NCBI RefSeq assembly: GCF_013337765.1
Contig: NZ_VBSB01000015.1
Span: forward strand, 62,001-126,000
From: Mycolicibacterium sphagni
GTDB taxonomy: Bacteria; Actinomycetota; Actinomycetes; Mycobacteriales; Mycobacteriaceae
Length of the DNA: 64,000 nt
Reading direction: 5' to 3'
A program made the position numbers and the translations under genes. Below are positions 44,901 through 53,079 of the stretch, piece by piece. The number at the start of each line of letters is the position of its first letter. The first letter of the stretch is position 1. Under the pieces are notes generated by a model. The model worked only from the letters and a program-made list of their open reading frames with translations, was not told the DNA's origin and did no database searches.

Positions 44901-45450
44901 CCTGTCGGCCTACCGTTACAAGCCATCCGGACTTGAGAATCGGGCGGTATGGGAGCAGACCTGGGAGCTGCAGCGCCGCGAGGACCGTGGTGGAGAGCTC
45001 GACGCTCCGATCCCGGTTCCACCGAAGTACAAGCCCGCAGACTTCGCCAAGGCCTCCTACTGGTCACACCGCGGGAAGCTCGATGTGCCCAAAGAACGGT
45101 TCATCTCCTACCCCGGTGCCGGCCGTGACTCCGACACCACCGAACTGCTCGGCTGGGCAGGCTGGGACCACGCCGACCAAGCCCTCGCCCTCGCCGGACT
45201 GGTCAGCCAACGCATCGAAGACGGCTGGGATACCCCCAAGCTCATTCCGCTGCTCGCTGGCCTCAACGAGCTACTGCCCTGGGTTCGGCAGTGGCACAAC
45301 CAGATCGACCCCGAGTACGGCGAATCCGTCGCCGACACCATCGCCGACGAACTCACCACCCGACTGAATGAGCACCACCTCACCGTCACCGAGCTCACCA
45401 TCTGGCGGCCAGAACCGACCCGCAAGCCACGCACCAGGAAGACGTCATGA
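41905..45450 (+). CDS. pglX: PglX: BREX adenine-specific DNA methyltransferase
   Basis: The 1181-residue methyltransferase has motif I at FTVIDPTCGSGHFLLGAFH (~residue 233) and motif IV at VVGNPPYIS (~367), the N6-adenine type. In BREX, PglX methylates one strand of an asymmetric site so that host DNA is recognised as self. The target-recognition part (~43100-44650) has lower GC and odd codon use compared with the rest. ATG 41905 overlaps the pglW stop (TAATG). Its stop overlaps pglY as ATGA. All conserved motifs are present, so it is likely active. Confidence 0.93.
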   Translation: MASAPSDLVAALRRLVLELEADLRARVDGDDVDVREVGVFEAWKRDYDKAAAANRTAAAWPEWRNDRVTQAAVAWVLLTVFGRYCEDNSLVTPRWISGANADERAHALDARRAYFQTNPEDTDREWLTQISEHFAQYPATAGLVDRFSPIHLVAPSGDAARKLLEFWWQQNSDGEPLFPFAGMDTRFLGDVYQDLSEHAKKTYALLQTPEFVEEFILDQTMEPALADRSLEGFTVIDPTCGSGHFLLGAFHRLHERWQRHAPALGPRELVEKALDGIYGVDINPFAVAIARFRLLVAALRATGDTSVEQRIAYNPHLAAGDSLLWGANQQLLPDDLLASEPSVRADTTEDADALTEILQREHDVVVGNPPYISVKDSALRDLYRNLYTSPHGKYQLSVPFMELFFSLARRSESRRAVGWVGQITSNAFMKREFGTKLIDRFLQTVDLCKVIDTSGAYIPGHGTPTVILVGRNQPPLTGPIRAVLGVRGEPGRPPTPAEGKVWQSIVNHLNQKGFENAYVNVVDLERESLRRHPWSLSGGGAVQLSSLIQRTSAGPIGSKSSIGVCAVIGQDEPYELATWSRLASRTMVDGALVRDFQSSGYRRYWPYLDPNSNGFRVDPQSASERQMWPYRTVVRNYIWFGETKDERGQVWTEYGHLHKQFSIAPILITFAEVATHNHFALERGGQISNRTAPVIKLAEGASVEDHLRLLGVLNSSVACFWFKQNCYPKGGDPIGQDGARVSAESWSDRYQLNGTTVQDFPLPTSTPVESAKILDHLAQDLQAKTPRKVAAGDTPSASALSAARTEYERLRALMIAHQEELDWGYYRIYGLIDDDLTYIGEVPEIALGQRAFEIALGRAMKGGEETAWFDRHSSTPITEIPDDLPTSYQTLLQRRLDAIESNPHIRLMERPEYKRRWAVEPWDRQVQSALRDWLLDRVEEKSLWFDRDGRPTPTSVAQLADVLDRNDDFRTVVRLWAGDDNAATGTALAKLLADESVPYLSAYRYKPSGLENRAVWEQTWELQRREDRGGELDAPIPVPPKYKPADFAKASYWSHRGKLDVPKERFISYPGAGRDSDTTELLGWAGWDHADQALALAGLVSQRIEDGWDTPKLIPLLAGLNELLPWVRQWHNQIDPEYGESVADTIADELTTRLNEHHLTVTELTIWRPEPTRKPRTRKTS

Positions 45451-48400
45451 CCACACTGCTCAAAGACGTCATCACCATCCCAGAACGCGTCGGCAGCGAC
45501 GACTACGTGCTGAAACTCACAGACAGCACCAACGACGAAGCCCACATCAAGGCCACCCTCGACGAATACGTCATCACCGACTCGCTCCGCGATAACTTCG
45601 CCGCCGCAATCGATCTCGTCGCCGACGCCCTGAACAAGAACACCTCGCGCGCCGCCTACCTCACCGGCTCCTTCGGCTCCGGTAAGAGCCACTTCATGGC
45701 TGTGCTCTACGCGCTGCTCGGCAATCACCCGATGATCCGCACCGCGAAGTTCCAGGATCTCACCGGCCGCTACGACGGCGCACTTGCCGGCAAGAAGATC
45801 CTCCGCCTCACCTACCACCTACTCGGCGCCAAGAGCCTCGAACAAGCCATCCTCAAGGGCTACGTCGAGCAAATCAGCCACCTGCACCCCGACGCCACGC
45901 TGCCCGCGGTCCACGTTTCCGACAGCCTGCTCGCCGATGCCGAGAACTTGCGCGACCGCATGGGCGATGACGAGTTCCTCGCCGGACTCGGCGGCTCAGG
46001 TTCGGGGGGTGGGTGGGGTGGCCTGCTGGGTGCCGCCTGGGACCTGCCCCGCTACCATGCCGCTCGTCAGGCCTCTGCCGAGGACCGTGAGCGTCGTGAC
46101 CTCGTTTCCGCATTGGTCAGCACCTATTTCAAATCCTTTACCGAAACCGCCCACTACATCGACCTCGACCGCGGCCTGGTCGTGCTCACCGAACACGCTA
46201 AGTCGCTGGGCTACGACGGTGTCGTGCTGTTTCTCGACGAGCTCGTGCTCTGGCTCGCATTCTCGGTGCGCGACACCGAGTTCTTCGCCCGCGAATCGCA
46301 GAAGATCACCAAACTCGTCGAGTCCTCGGGTCGAAGCCGCTCAATCCCCGTGATCTCCTTCATTTCTCGCCAGATGGATCTACGCAAGTGGTTCGCTGAT
46401 GCCGGGGCCTCGGGCGCTGAGCAGGAAGCCATCGACCGGGCATTCCAATATCAGCAGGGCCGCTTCCGCGAAATCCAACTCGGCGACGACAACCTCGCCG
46501 AAGTCGCGCACGCCCGGTTGCTGCAACCTAGGGACGAGGCCGCACGCAAGATCCTCGACGAGGCATTTGCCAATCTCACTCGCAGCCCTGCCGTGTGGGA
46601 AGTGTTGCAGGACAGCCTCAATACCGACCAACAACATCGAGGGGCCTCCGAGCAGGAGTTCCGACTCACCTACCCGTTCTCACCGGCGCTGATCTCGACG
46701 CTGCGCAACCTGTCCTCCGTCATGCAGCGGGAGCGCACCGCGCTGAAGGTAATGCAGCGCATGCTCGTCGACCGCCGCGACACCCTCACCGTCGAAGACC
46801 TCATACCGGTCGGCGACTCATACGACTACATCGTCGACGGTGGTGACCCCATCGACGGGCATGCCGGAGCCATATTCAAGGCCGCAAACGACCTCTACAA
46901 GAACCGGCTGATGCCAGCGCTAATGGACAAGCACTCCGTCAGCCAGCAGCAACTCGACACCGATCCCACCTCAGTGCCTAATGGCTTCCGCGGTCAAGAG
47001 CGCATCGCCAAGACGTTGCTATTGTCGGCGATTGCGCCGAAGGTGCCCGCTTTGCGCGACATCACCTCGGCACGGTTGGCCGCACTCAACCACGGATCGA
47101 TCAAGTCCAAGTTGGCAGGTGGCGAGGCCCGCACGGTGCTAGGCGTGGTCCGGGAGTGGGCGAAGAAGGAAGTGCCCGAGATCAACGTCTCAGATGGCAC
47201 CAATCCCGTAATTCGAGTGCAGCTCGCCGACGTCGACTATCAGTCGGTCCTCGAACGTATTCGCGGGGAGGATAATTCGGGCAAACGACGTGTGCTGCTA
47301 CGCAGGCTGATTCACAAAGCCCTCGGTGTGGCCGGTCGACAAGACGACCTCAGCGGTGCCGCTACGCGGACGGTCATCTGGCGCGGGTCCCGCCGCGAAA
47401 TCGACATCGTCTTCGGCAATGTCCGCGACGCTAGTTCGCTGCCCGAGCAGACCTTCGACCACCGCCCCGGCACCTGGCGCATTACCGTCGACTACCCCTT
47501 CGATGAGGCCGGCTACACGAGCGCCGACGACGTGAGCCGCATCGACCGCCTGTTGTCGCACGGTGACCGCAACACCCTGGTATGGCTGCCCCGGTTCTTC
47601 ACCGATTCCGCGATGGAGGACCTAGCCCTGCTGGTCAAACTGGACTGGCTGTTCACCGGCAGCGGAGACCGCTGGACGGAGAACTCCGATCACCTCTCCG
47701 CCACCGACCGCGCCCAGGCCCGCGGTATTTTAGAGAACCTCTTCAGCGGCACACTCACCAGTATCGAGAGCCTGCTCAAGCAGGCATATGGCATCGAACC
47801 GCACGACCCCAAGCGGATTAGCGACGAGTCAACCCAATTCGACGTCCTCACCTCACTGTCGCGCGACTTCAGCCCCGCGATGCCGCCGGCGGCCAGCCTC
47901 GAAGACGCACTTCTGAAACTCGTCGACCAAGCCTTCACCACGACATATCCGAGCCACCCCGCGTTCGACCCGGCTGACGACGAAGTGACCGCCCGCAACT
48001 ACGAAACGGTCCGGGATTACGTCGAGCAGGCCTCCGCTCACCGCGACGGACGGATCCCCACCAACCCGGGCACCGACCGCAAGGCCGTCCGTCGGGTCGC
48101 CGCTCCGCTGCGCATCGGGAAGGCCACCGAGGATCACTACCTGTTCGGGGAGGATTCCTTCGCCTACTGGGCAGGCGAACTCGACCGCGCCGCGCTGACT
48201 GTCGACCCGGTGACCATCGGGGCATTGCAGAACCACGTCGACGGCATCACCCCAGCCTGGGGATTGAGTCCCGAGGCCCGTGATCTCGTCATCAGCGCCT
48301 GGGCCCTGCTGCGCAAACGTGCGTGGTTCGAGGCGGGGCAGGCCATCACTCCCCCCGCACTGGGCCGAATGCGGCCAAACATCGAGCTGCGGGCCGAGGA

Positions 48401-49121
48401 ACTCCCGGAGCCGCAAGCCTGGGACGACGCCCGCTCAAACTCATCAAAACTGTTCGGGTACACCATGCCTCGCACCTACCTCACTGGTGCCAATGCCGCT
48501 GAGTTCGCCACCCAGATCCGGTCCAAGGCCACCGAGGGCACGAGCCAGCTGAGCTATCTGAATGATGAGCTGCGGACCGCCTACCAACGGTTAGGCATGA
48601 CAGCGGGCGGCGGTGACCGGCTGACCTCTGCTCAAGCGCTACAGAGCCTGCTGGACACACTGCAAGCAACAGCCGGCACGGTTCCGGTGATCAATGCCGT
48701 CGCCAGTATCGACCTACCGGTGGCGCCCGAGACCGCGGGCCAGATCCGTAGCGACGCAGCGCGCGACACCCAAGCACTGCGCAGTTTCCGTTGGAAACTG
48801 GTGGAAAAGCTGCACCAGGGAGTGGACCGCTCCGATGACTCCGGCGACAGTGCACGCGCCATCGAGAAGGCTCTGCACGAAGCGATCTCGATTCCCGGGC
48901 GATCGCTCAGTGACGAGCTATCCTCCGTCGAGAACAAACTCGTCGCCTGGGTTGTCGATGACGGGACTGGCGCGCCGCCCTCTCCCCCGCCGCCACCCGG
49001 CAAGCCAAAGGGTGACGTCACCCTCAAGGGGGCTGCCGATCTTCGCGCACTGACCGCCGATCTGCAGAAGGCAGTCTCCGAGCACGGCAACCGGGTCCAC
49101 GTCCGCTGGTGGGTGGAATGA
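45447..49121 (+). CDS. pglY: PglY/BrxC-type P-loop ATPase of BREX
   Basis: The 1224-residue AAA-type protein has Walker A at TGSFGSGKSHFMAVL (~residues 72-86) and Walker B near DGVVLFLDELVLWLA. A Gly-rich low-complexity stretch (GLGGSGSGGGWGG) sits around residue 180. The family (DUF6079, PglY of Streptomyces) is the large ATPase essential for phage exclusion. ATG 45447 overlaps the pglX stop, and its stop overlaps pglZ (ATGA). The C-terminus has a Pro-rich linker before a conserved end. Confidence 0.9.
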   Translation: MTTLLKDVITIPERVGSDDYVLKLTDSTNDEAHIKATLDEYVITDSLRDNFAAAIDLVADALNKNTSRAAYLTGSFGSGKSHFMAVLYALLGNHPMIRTAKFQDLTGRYDGALAGKKILRLTYHLLGAKSLEQAILKGYVEQISHLHPDATLPAVHVSDSLLADAENLRDRMGDDEFLAGLGGSGSGGGWGGLLGAAWDLPRYHAARQASAEDRERRDLVSALVSTYFKSFTETAHYIDLDRGLVVLTEHAKSLGYDGVVLFLDELVLWLAFSVRDTEFFARESQKITKLVESSGRSRSIPVISFISRQMDLRKWFADAGASGAEQEAIDRAFQYQQGRFREIQLGDDNLAEVAHARLLQPRDEAARKILDEAFANLTRSPAVWEVLQDSLNTDQQHRGASEQEFRLTYPFSPALISTLRNLSSVMQRERTALKVMQRMLVDRRDTLTVEDLIPVGDSYDYIVDGGDPIDGHAGAIFKAANDLYKNRLMPALMDKHSVSQQQLDTDPTSVPNGFRGQERIAKTLLLSAIAPKVPALRDITSARLAALNHGSIKSKLAGGEARTVLGVVREWAKKEVPEINVSDGTNPVIRVQLADVDYQSVLERIRGEDNSGKRRVLLRRLIHKALGVAGRQDDLSGAATRTVIWRGSRREIDIVFGNVRDASSLPEQTFDHRPGTWRITVDYPFDEAGYTSADDVSRIDRLLSHGDRNTLVWLPRFFTDSAMEDLALLVKLDWLFTGSGDRWTENSDHLSATDRAQARGILENLFSGTLTSIESLLKQAYGIEPHDPKRISDESTQFDVLTSLSRDFSPAMPPAASLEDALLKLVDQAFTTTYPSHPAFDPADDEVTARNYETVRDYVEQASAHRDGRIPTNPGTDRKAVRRVAAPLRIGKATEDHYLFGEDSFAYWAGELDRAALTVDPVTIGALQNHVDGITPAWGLSPEARDLVISAWALLRKRAWFEAGQAITPPALGRMRPNIELRAEELPEPQAWDDARSNSSKLFGYTMPRTYLTGANAAEFATQIRSKATEGTSQLSYLNDELRTAYQRLGMTAGGGDRLTSAQALQSLLDTLQATAGTVPVINAVASIDLPVAPETAGQIRSDAARDTQALRSFRWKLVEKLHQGVDRSDDSGDSARAIEKALHEAISIPGRSLSDELSSVENKLVAWVVDDGTGAPPSPPPPPGKPKGDVTLKGAADLRALTADLQKAVSEHGNRVHVRWWVE

Positions 49122-51802
49122 CGACCGTTACCGCCACCGAGCCCGTCATCCGCGCGCGGCTGAAGAAAGCCCGCGAGAAGAACTACGCCAACGGCGTGCT
49201 GGGATTGCGCGCCAAAGCCACCTACGACGGCAGCGACTTCGACTACGACGGGACGCCCGTCACCGTCGCACCGTGCCCGTCGGTGTTGGCCATCTGGGAG
49301 GCCATCGACGGCCGTGACCCGAACGGATGGACGGTCGTGCTGACCAGCGTTGACGATGACGACCTCGGTGACACGGTGTTGGCCCATCTGCTCGACGGGC
49401 GCCTCATCACTCCCGATCCGTGGGATGCGCTGCGCAGCAATTTTTCTGCCACCACCATCGAACCCGCTCTATACCGGACCACCAACGATCGTGCGATAGC
49501 CAACGGGCTGCTCGCCACACTGTCTGCCGATGCCTACATTCCCGCACCGGGCGGTGTGCTGACCCGCGACCACGCGATGGCGACGCTGGCCCGCGACACC
49601 CTCGGCATAGTCAAGGACGTCGACGTCGAAATCGACACCCTCGCTGTGTTGGAATGGAGTCGCTCATCGGACGTCACCGAACGTGTGACTGCGTTGAACA
49701 TCAACGGTGGACCGGAACTGTCTGCCGCCTTCTACCAGTGGCTTGCCGGACGAAGCGGACGCTTGGCCGCGCCGGTGGCAGCTCTGCTGCCGGCGGGACG
49801 CATCTCCGAGCTCGTCGCGCTAGGCATCGTCGCCGGCGTATTCGATGGCACGGAGAGCGTTGCGCTGGGCAAGTTCCTCGTCCGCAGCGGCTTGTCTGAC
49901 CTGTCTCCCGACAGTCTGCAAGTCTGGTACCAAGACACCTACGGACTGGTCACCAATTCCCTCAAATCCGAGCAGCAGCAAGCAGTCCTCTCCGCCGCCG
50001 GCACCATCATCTCGGAACTGGGCATCAGCGAAGCCGCAACATCCTCGGACCTCCTGCCACATGGGCTCGAGGCGCGCCTGGTGTCCCTGTCGAACGCCAT
50101 CACCGCGGCGCTCCCCGACCCGCTTCCCAGCGAGGTGGATAGCCGGCTGGTGTCCGAGGAGGCGCTGCGCGATATCGAAAATCGTTGGGAGCATGTACAA
50201 CAGCACTTCCTGGCGTCGACGGACCGCAGCGCCCACGCCTTCGGCGGCGCTGTCCGACTCGCGCGCCACCTGGCCACCGGCGTCGCGCCCACAACCGGCC
50301 TCGCACCGCTGGCCGACCGACACCTACGCACCGACTCCTGGGTAGATTCCGCGCTCGTCGTCGCGCGACGGGGTGCAGACCAACCGGTGCCGGCCGCCGC
50401 GTTGCGGGCCCTTATCGACATCGCGCTGGCCCGCCGCGCTCGCCACGATCGTGCGTTCGCCACCGCACTCGCCGATGCCCCAACCCCGTCTGTGCAGACC
50501 ATCGAGAACGTCATGCGCGACACGGTGATTCCGATTGCGAAGAACTCCGCAACGCTGCTGCTGGTGATCGACGCGCTCTCCGTCGCCGCAGCCAACGATC
50601 TGGTCCGGTCTATGCAACAACACGGGTGGACCGAGGTATCGGCCAACAACGCTAAGCAACGCGGCGTAGCCCTTGCTGTGCTACCCACCCTGACACAACG
50701 CAGCCGCTGCTCCCTGCTCTGCGGTGAGCTCCGCGAGGGCACTTCCGATCGGGAGCGGACCGGATTCCTTTCGCTGCTGCGGGAATCAGGGCTAGAAGCG
50801 ACCGGCGGCGTCCCCGACCCGATCTTCCACAAGAAGGCCCTTGACGCCGTACCCAGTGGGGCCCAGCTCGCCACCGACATCCGCAACGCGATTGCCGACA
50901 CCGACCGTCAGAAATTGGTCGCCGTCGTCCTCAACTACGTTGATGACACCCTGCACCACACCGACCCCGGCGGCACCGACTGGACACTACAGACCATCAC
51001 CCATCTCGCGCCGCTCCTGGCCGCCGCGAAGAACGCCGGCCGCACGGTGGTCATCACCTCCGATCACGGCCACATCATCGAATACGGCACCAGCGCCAAG
51101 GTGGCCCGCGCCAACACCTACGGTCAACGCGCGCATGGCGATCTGGCTCGTGTCGATCCCGACCGGGAGGTCGTGGTCAGGGGGCCGCGGGTGCTCACCG
51201 AATCGCAGCAGGTTGTCTTAGCAGTCGACGAAACAATCCGCTACGAGGCCCGCAACGCGGGCTACCACGGCGGTGCCACCCCGGCCGAAGCGATCGTGCC
51301 CGTGGTGGCGCTGGTCGCAGGCGAACTGTTCGAGGGCGCATCACGGGTCGTCGGTACCGAGCCGTATTGGTGGCACGCAGGGTCCCTCGCTGCCACTGAA
51401 ATACCGCCTGACGTGTCGACCAAGAAGAGCCGCAAGCCCGCACAAGACAGCCTCGGACTCTTCGACGATCCAGCTCATTCGACTACACCGGCAAGCGGGC
51501 TGCCCGGCGCTGTGCTGCGCAGCAAGGTCTTCGCCGAACAGATGAAACGATCAAGCCGAATCGCGCTGCGAGAAGACCAAATTCAGAATCTCCTGCAGAC
51601 ATTGCTCGCAACGTCGGCGCGCGAGATCACCTTGGCGCAGGCAGCAGCAGCGCTCGGCGTCGAGACTGCACGCGCCAAAGGAGCCCTGATGCAGGCCAAA
51701 CCCCTGCTGGATGTCGAAGGCTATGAGGTGCTGCGCGTCGACCGCGACGTCGTCCGGCTCGACGTCGAGGCGCTCAAGGAGCAGTTCGGAATCTCCGAAT
51801 GA
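49118..51802 (+). CDS. pglZ: PglZ: BREX alkaline-phosphatase-superfamily protein
   Basis: The ~894-residue protein carries the PglZ domain. Metal/active-site pieces are LLVIDALSVAAANDLV (~residue 482) and VVITSDHGHIIEYG (~646), matching the alkaline phosphatase superfamily. PglZ is one of the two marker proteins of BREX. The start is ATG 49118 in an ATGA overlap with pglY, not the upstream ATG 49109. The N-terminal ~450 residues are helical and less conserved. Its stop overlaps brxD by four bases. Confidence 0.92.
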   Translation: MTTVTATEPVIRARLKKAREKNYANGVLGLRAKATYDGSDFDYDGTPVTVAPCPSVLAIWEAIDGRDPNGWTVVLTSVDDDDLGDTVLAHLLDGRLITPDPWDALRSNFSATTIEPALYRTTNDRAIANGLLATLSADAYIPAPGGVLTRDHAMATLARDTLGIVKDVDVEIDTLAVLEWSRSSDVTERVTALNINGGPELSAAFYQWLAGRSGRLAAPVAALLPAGRISELVALGIVAGVFDGTESVALGKFLVRSGLSDLSPDSLQVWYQDTYGLVTNSLKSEQQQAVLSAAGTIISELGISEAATSSDLLPHGLEARLVSLSNAITAALPDPLPSEVDSRLVSEEALRDIENRWEHVQQHFLASTDRSAHAFGGAVRLARHLATGVAPTTGLAPLADRHLRTDSWVDSALVVARRGADQPVPAAALRALIDIALARRARHDRAFATALADAPTPSVQTIENVMRDTVIPIAKNSATLLLVIDALSVAAANDLVRSMQQHGWTEVSANNAKQRGVALAVLPTLTQRSRCSLLCGELREGTSDRERTGFLSLLRESGLEATGGVPDPIFHKKALDAVPSGAQLATDIRNAIADTDRQKLVAVVLNYVDDTLHHTDPGGTDWTLQTITHLAPLLAAAKNAGRTVVITSDHGHIIEYGTSAKVARANTYGQRAHGDLARVDPDREVVVRGPRVLTESQQVVLAVDETIRYEARNAGYHGGATPAEAIVPVVALVAGELFEGASRVVGTEPYWWHAGSLAATEIPPDVSTKKSRKPAQDSLGLFDDPAHSTTPASGLPGAVLRSKVFAEQMKRSSRIALREDQIQNLLQTLLATSAREITLAQAAAALGVETARAKGALMQAKPLLDVEGYEVLRVDRDVVRLDVEALKEQFGISE

Positions 51803-53079
51803 CGTCACCGGTATCCGCTCGCCGCCGCCGCGAAGTCTTGGATGCGCTGCGGCGGGGTACCGTGCCATCTAACGGTCTCGACCAATTGGCTGTCGGGCTC
51901 GGTCGCTTCGAGACTGAACTGGACGCCGAACTTGACGTTGTGGCCGCGGGCGGTGCGGTGTTCAAAGCCGTGCGCGGCGAATATGGTTCTGGTAAAACCT
52001 TTTTCGCACGATGGTTAGGCGATCGGGCGATGAAGAAGGGCTTCGCCGTCGCCGAAGTGCAGATCAACGAGATCGACACTCCGCTGCACAAGTTGGAGAC
52101 CGTCTACCGTCGCAGCATCGAGTCGCTGCGCACAGCCTCCATCCCGCCGAGCGCGCTGCGGCCGATCCTCGACGCCTGGCTGTTCACCGTCGAAGATGAT
52201 GCGCGCGAGCAAAATGTTGACGTCGATACGATCCTGGAACGTCGGCTTAACGACGTGGCGACGCACGCCCCCGTATTCCCGATGGCGATCCGGGCCTATC
52301 GGCGGATGGTCGCCGATGAGGATCACGACGGTGCCGACGGTTTGGTCGCCTGGCTGGGCGGACAGCCGCACGTCGCCGCATCGGTGAAACGGCGCGCCGG
52401 CATCAAGGGCGACCTCGACCACTTCCTCGCCTTAGGTTTTCTGCGAGGACTGCTTGCAGTGCTCGCAGACGCCGGACACCCCGGCTTACTGCTGGTGCTC
52501 GACGAGGTCGAGACGCTGCAACGGATTCGCAGCGATGCACGCGCCAAGGCGTTGAACGCGCTGCGGCAGTTGGTCGATGAGGTGCACGACGGCCACTTTC
52601 CCGGTCTATACCTATTGATCACCGGAACGCCAGCGTTCTTCGAAGGGCGGCAAGGTATTCCGCTGCTACCGCCACTGGCCGATCGGTTGCACACCGAGTT
52701 CGCCAAGGATCCGCGCTTCGACAATCCACGGGCCCCGCAGCTGCGGCTTGCTGGCTTCGACCAGGACCGGCTGGTCGAGTTGGGTACTCGGGTGCGGGAT
52801 CTGTACGTATCCGGCATCCCCGATCCCGAACGAGTGCGCGGGCTGGCCGACGACGCGTTTCTGGCACGGTTCGCCGCCGCCGTCGCTGGCGAGCTGGGCG
52901 GCAAGGTGGGCATCGCCCCGCGGCTGTTTCTCCGCAAGCTGGTCGACGTGCTCGACAAAATCGATCAGTTCCCCGACTTCGACCCGCACAAGGACTACGA
53001 GGTCAAGATCGCTGCGGCCGAGCTCTCAGATTCCGAACGCGCCGCACTCACCGCAGACGATATCCCGCTCGATCTCTGA
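51799..53079 (+). CDS. brxD: BrxD: BREX ATP-binding protein
   Basis: The 426-residue P-loop ATPase has Walker A at RGEYGSGKTFFARWLG (~residue 60) and Walker B at GLLLVLDEVETL (~231), typical of the BrxD family (DUF2791). BrxD accompanies PglW and BrxHI only in type 2 BREX, so its presence supports the subtype. It starts ATGA-overlapping pglZ and its TGA overlaps the helicase ATG. The exact step is unknown; it may load or power the helicase. Confidence 0.88.
   Translation: MTSPVSARRRREVLDALRRGTVPSNGLDQLAVGLGRFETELDAELDVVAAGGAVFKAVRGEYGSGKTFFARWLGDRAMKKGFAVAEVQINEIDTPLHKLETVYRRSIESLRTASIPPSALRPILDAWLFTVEDDAREQNVDVDTILERRLNDVATHAPVFPMAIRAYRRMVADEDHDGADGLVAWLGGQPHVAASVKRRAGIKGDLDHFLALGFLRGLLAVLADAGHPGLLLVLDEVETLQRIRSDARAKALNALRQLVDEVHDGHFPGLYLLITGTPAFFEGRQGIPLLPPLADRLHTEFAKDPRFDNPRAPQLRLAGFDQDRLVELGTRVRDLYVSGIPDPERVRGLADDAFLARFAAAVAGELGGKVGIAPRLFLRKLVDVLDKIDQFPDFDPHKDYEVKIAAAELSDSERAALTADDIPLDL

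Noticed and set aside
49109..49117. Earlier ATG 49109 as the pglZ start
   Set aside because: ATG 49118 overlaps the pglY stop as ATGA like the other joints of the operon and fits the protein better.
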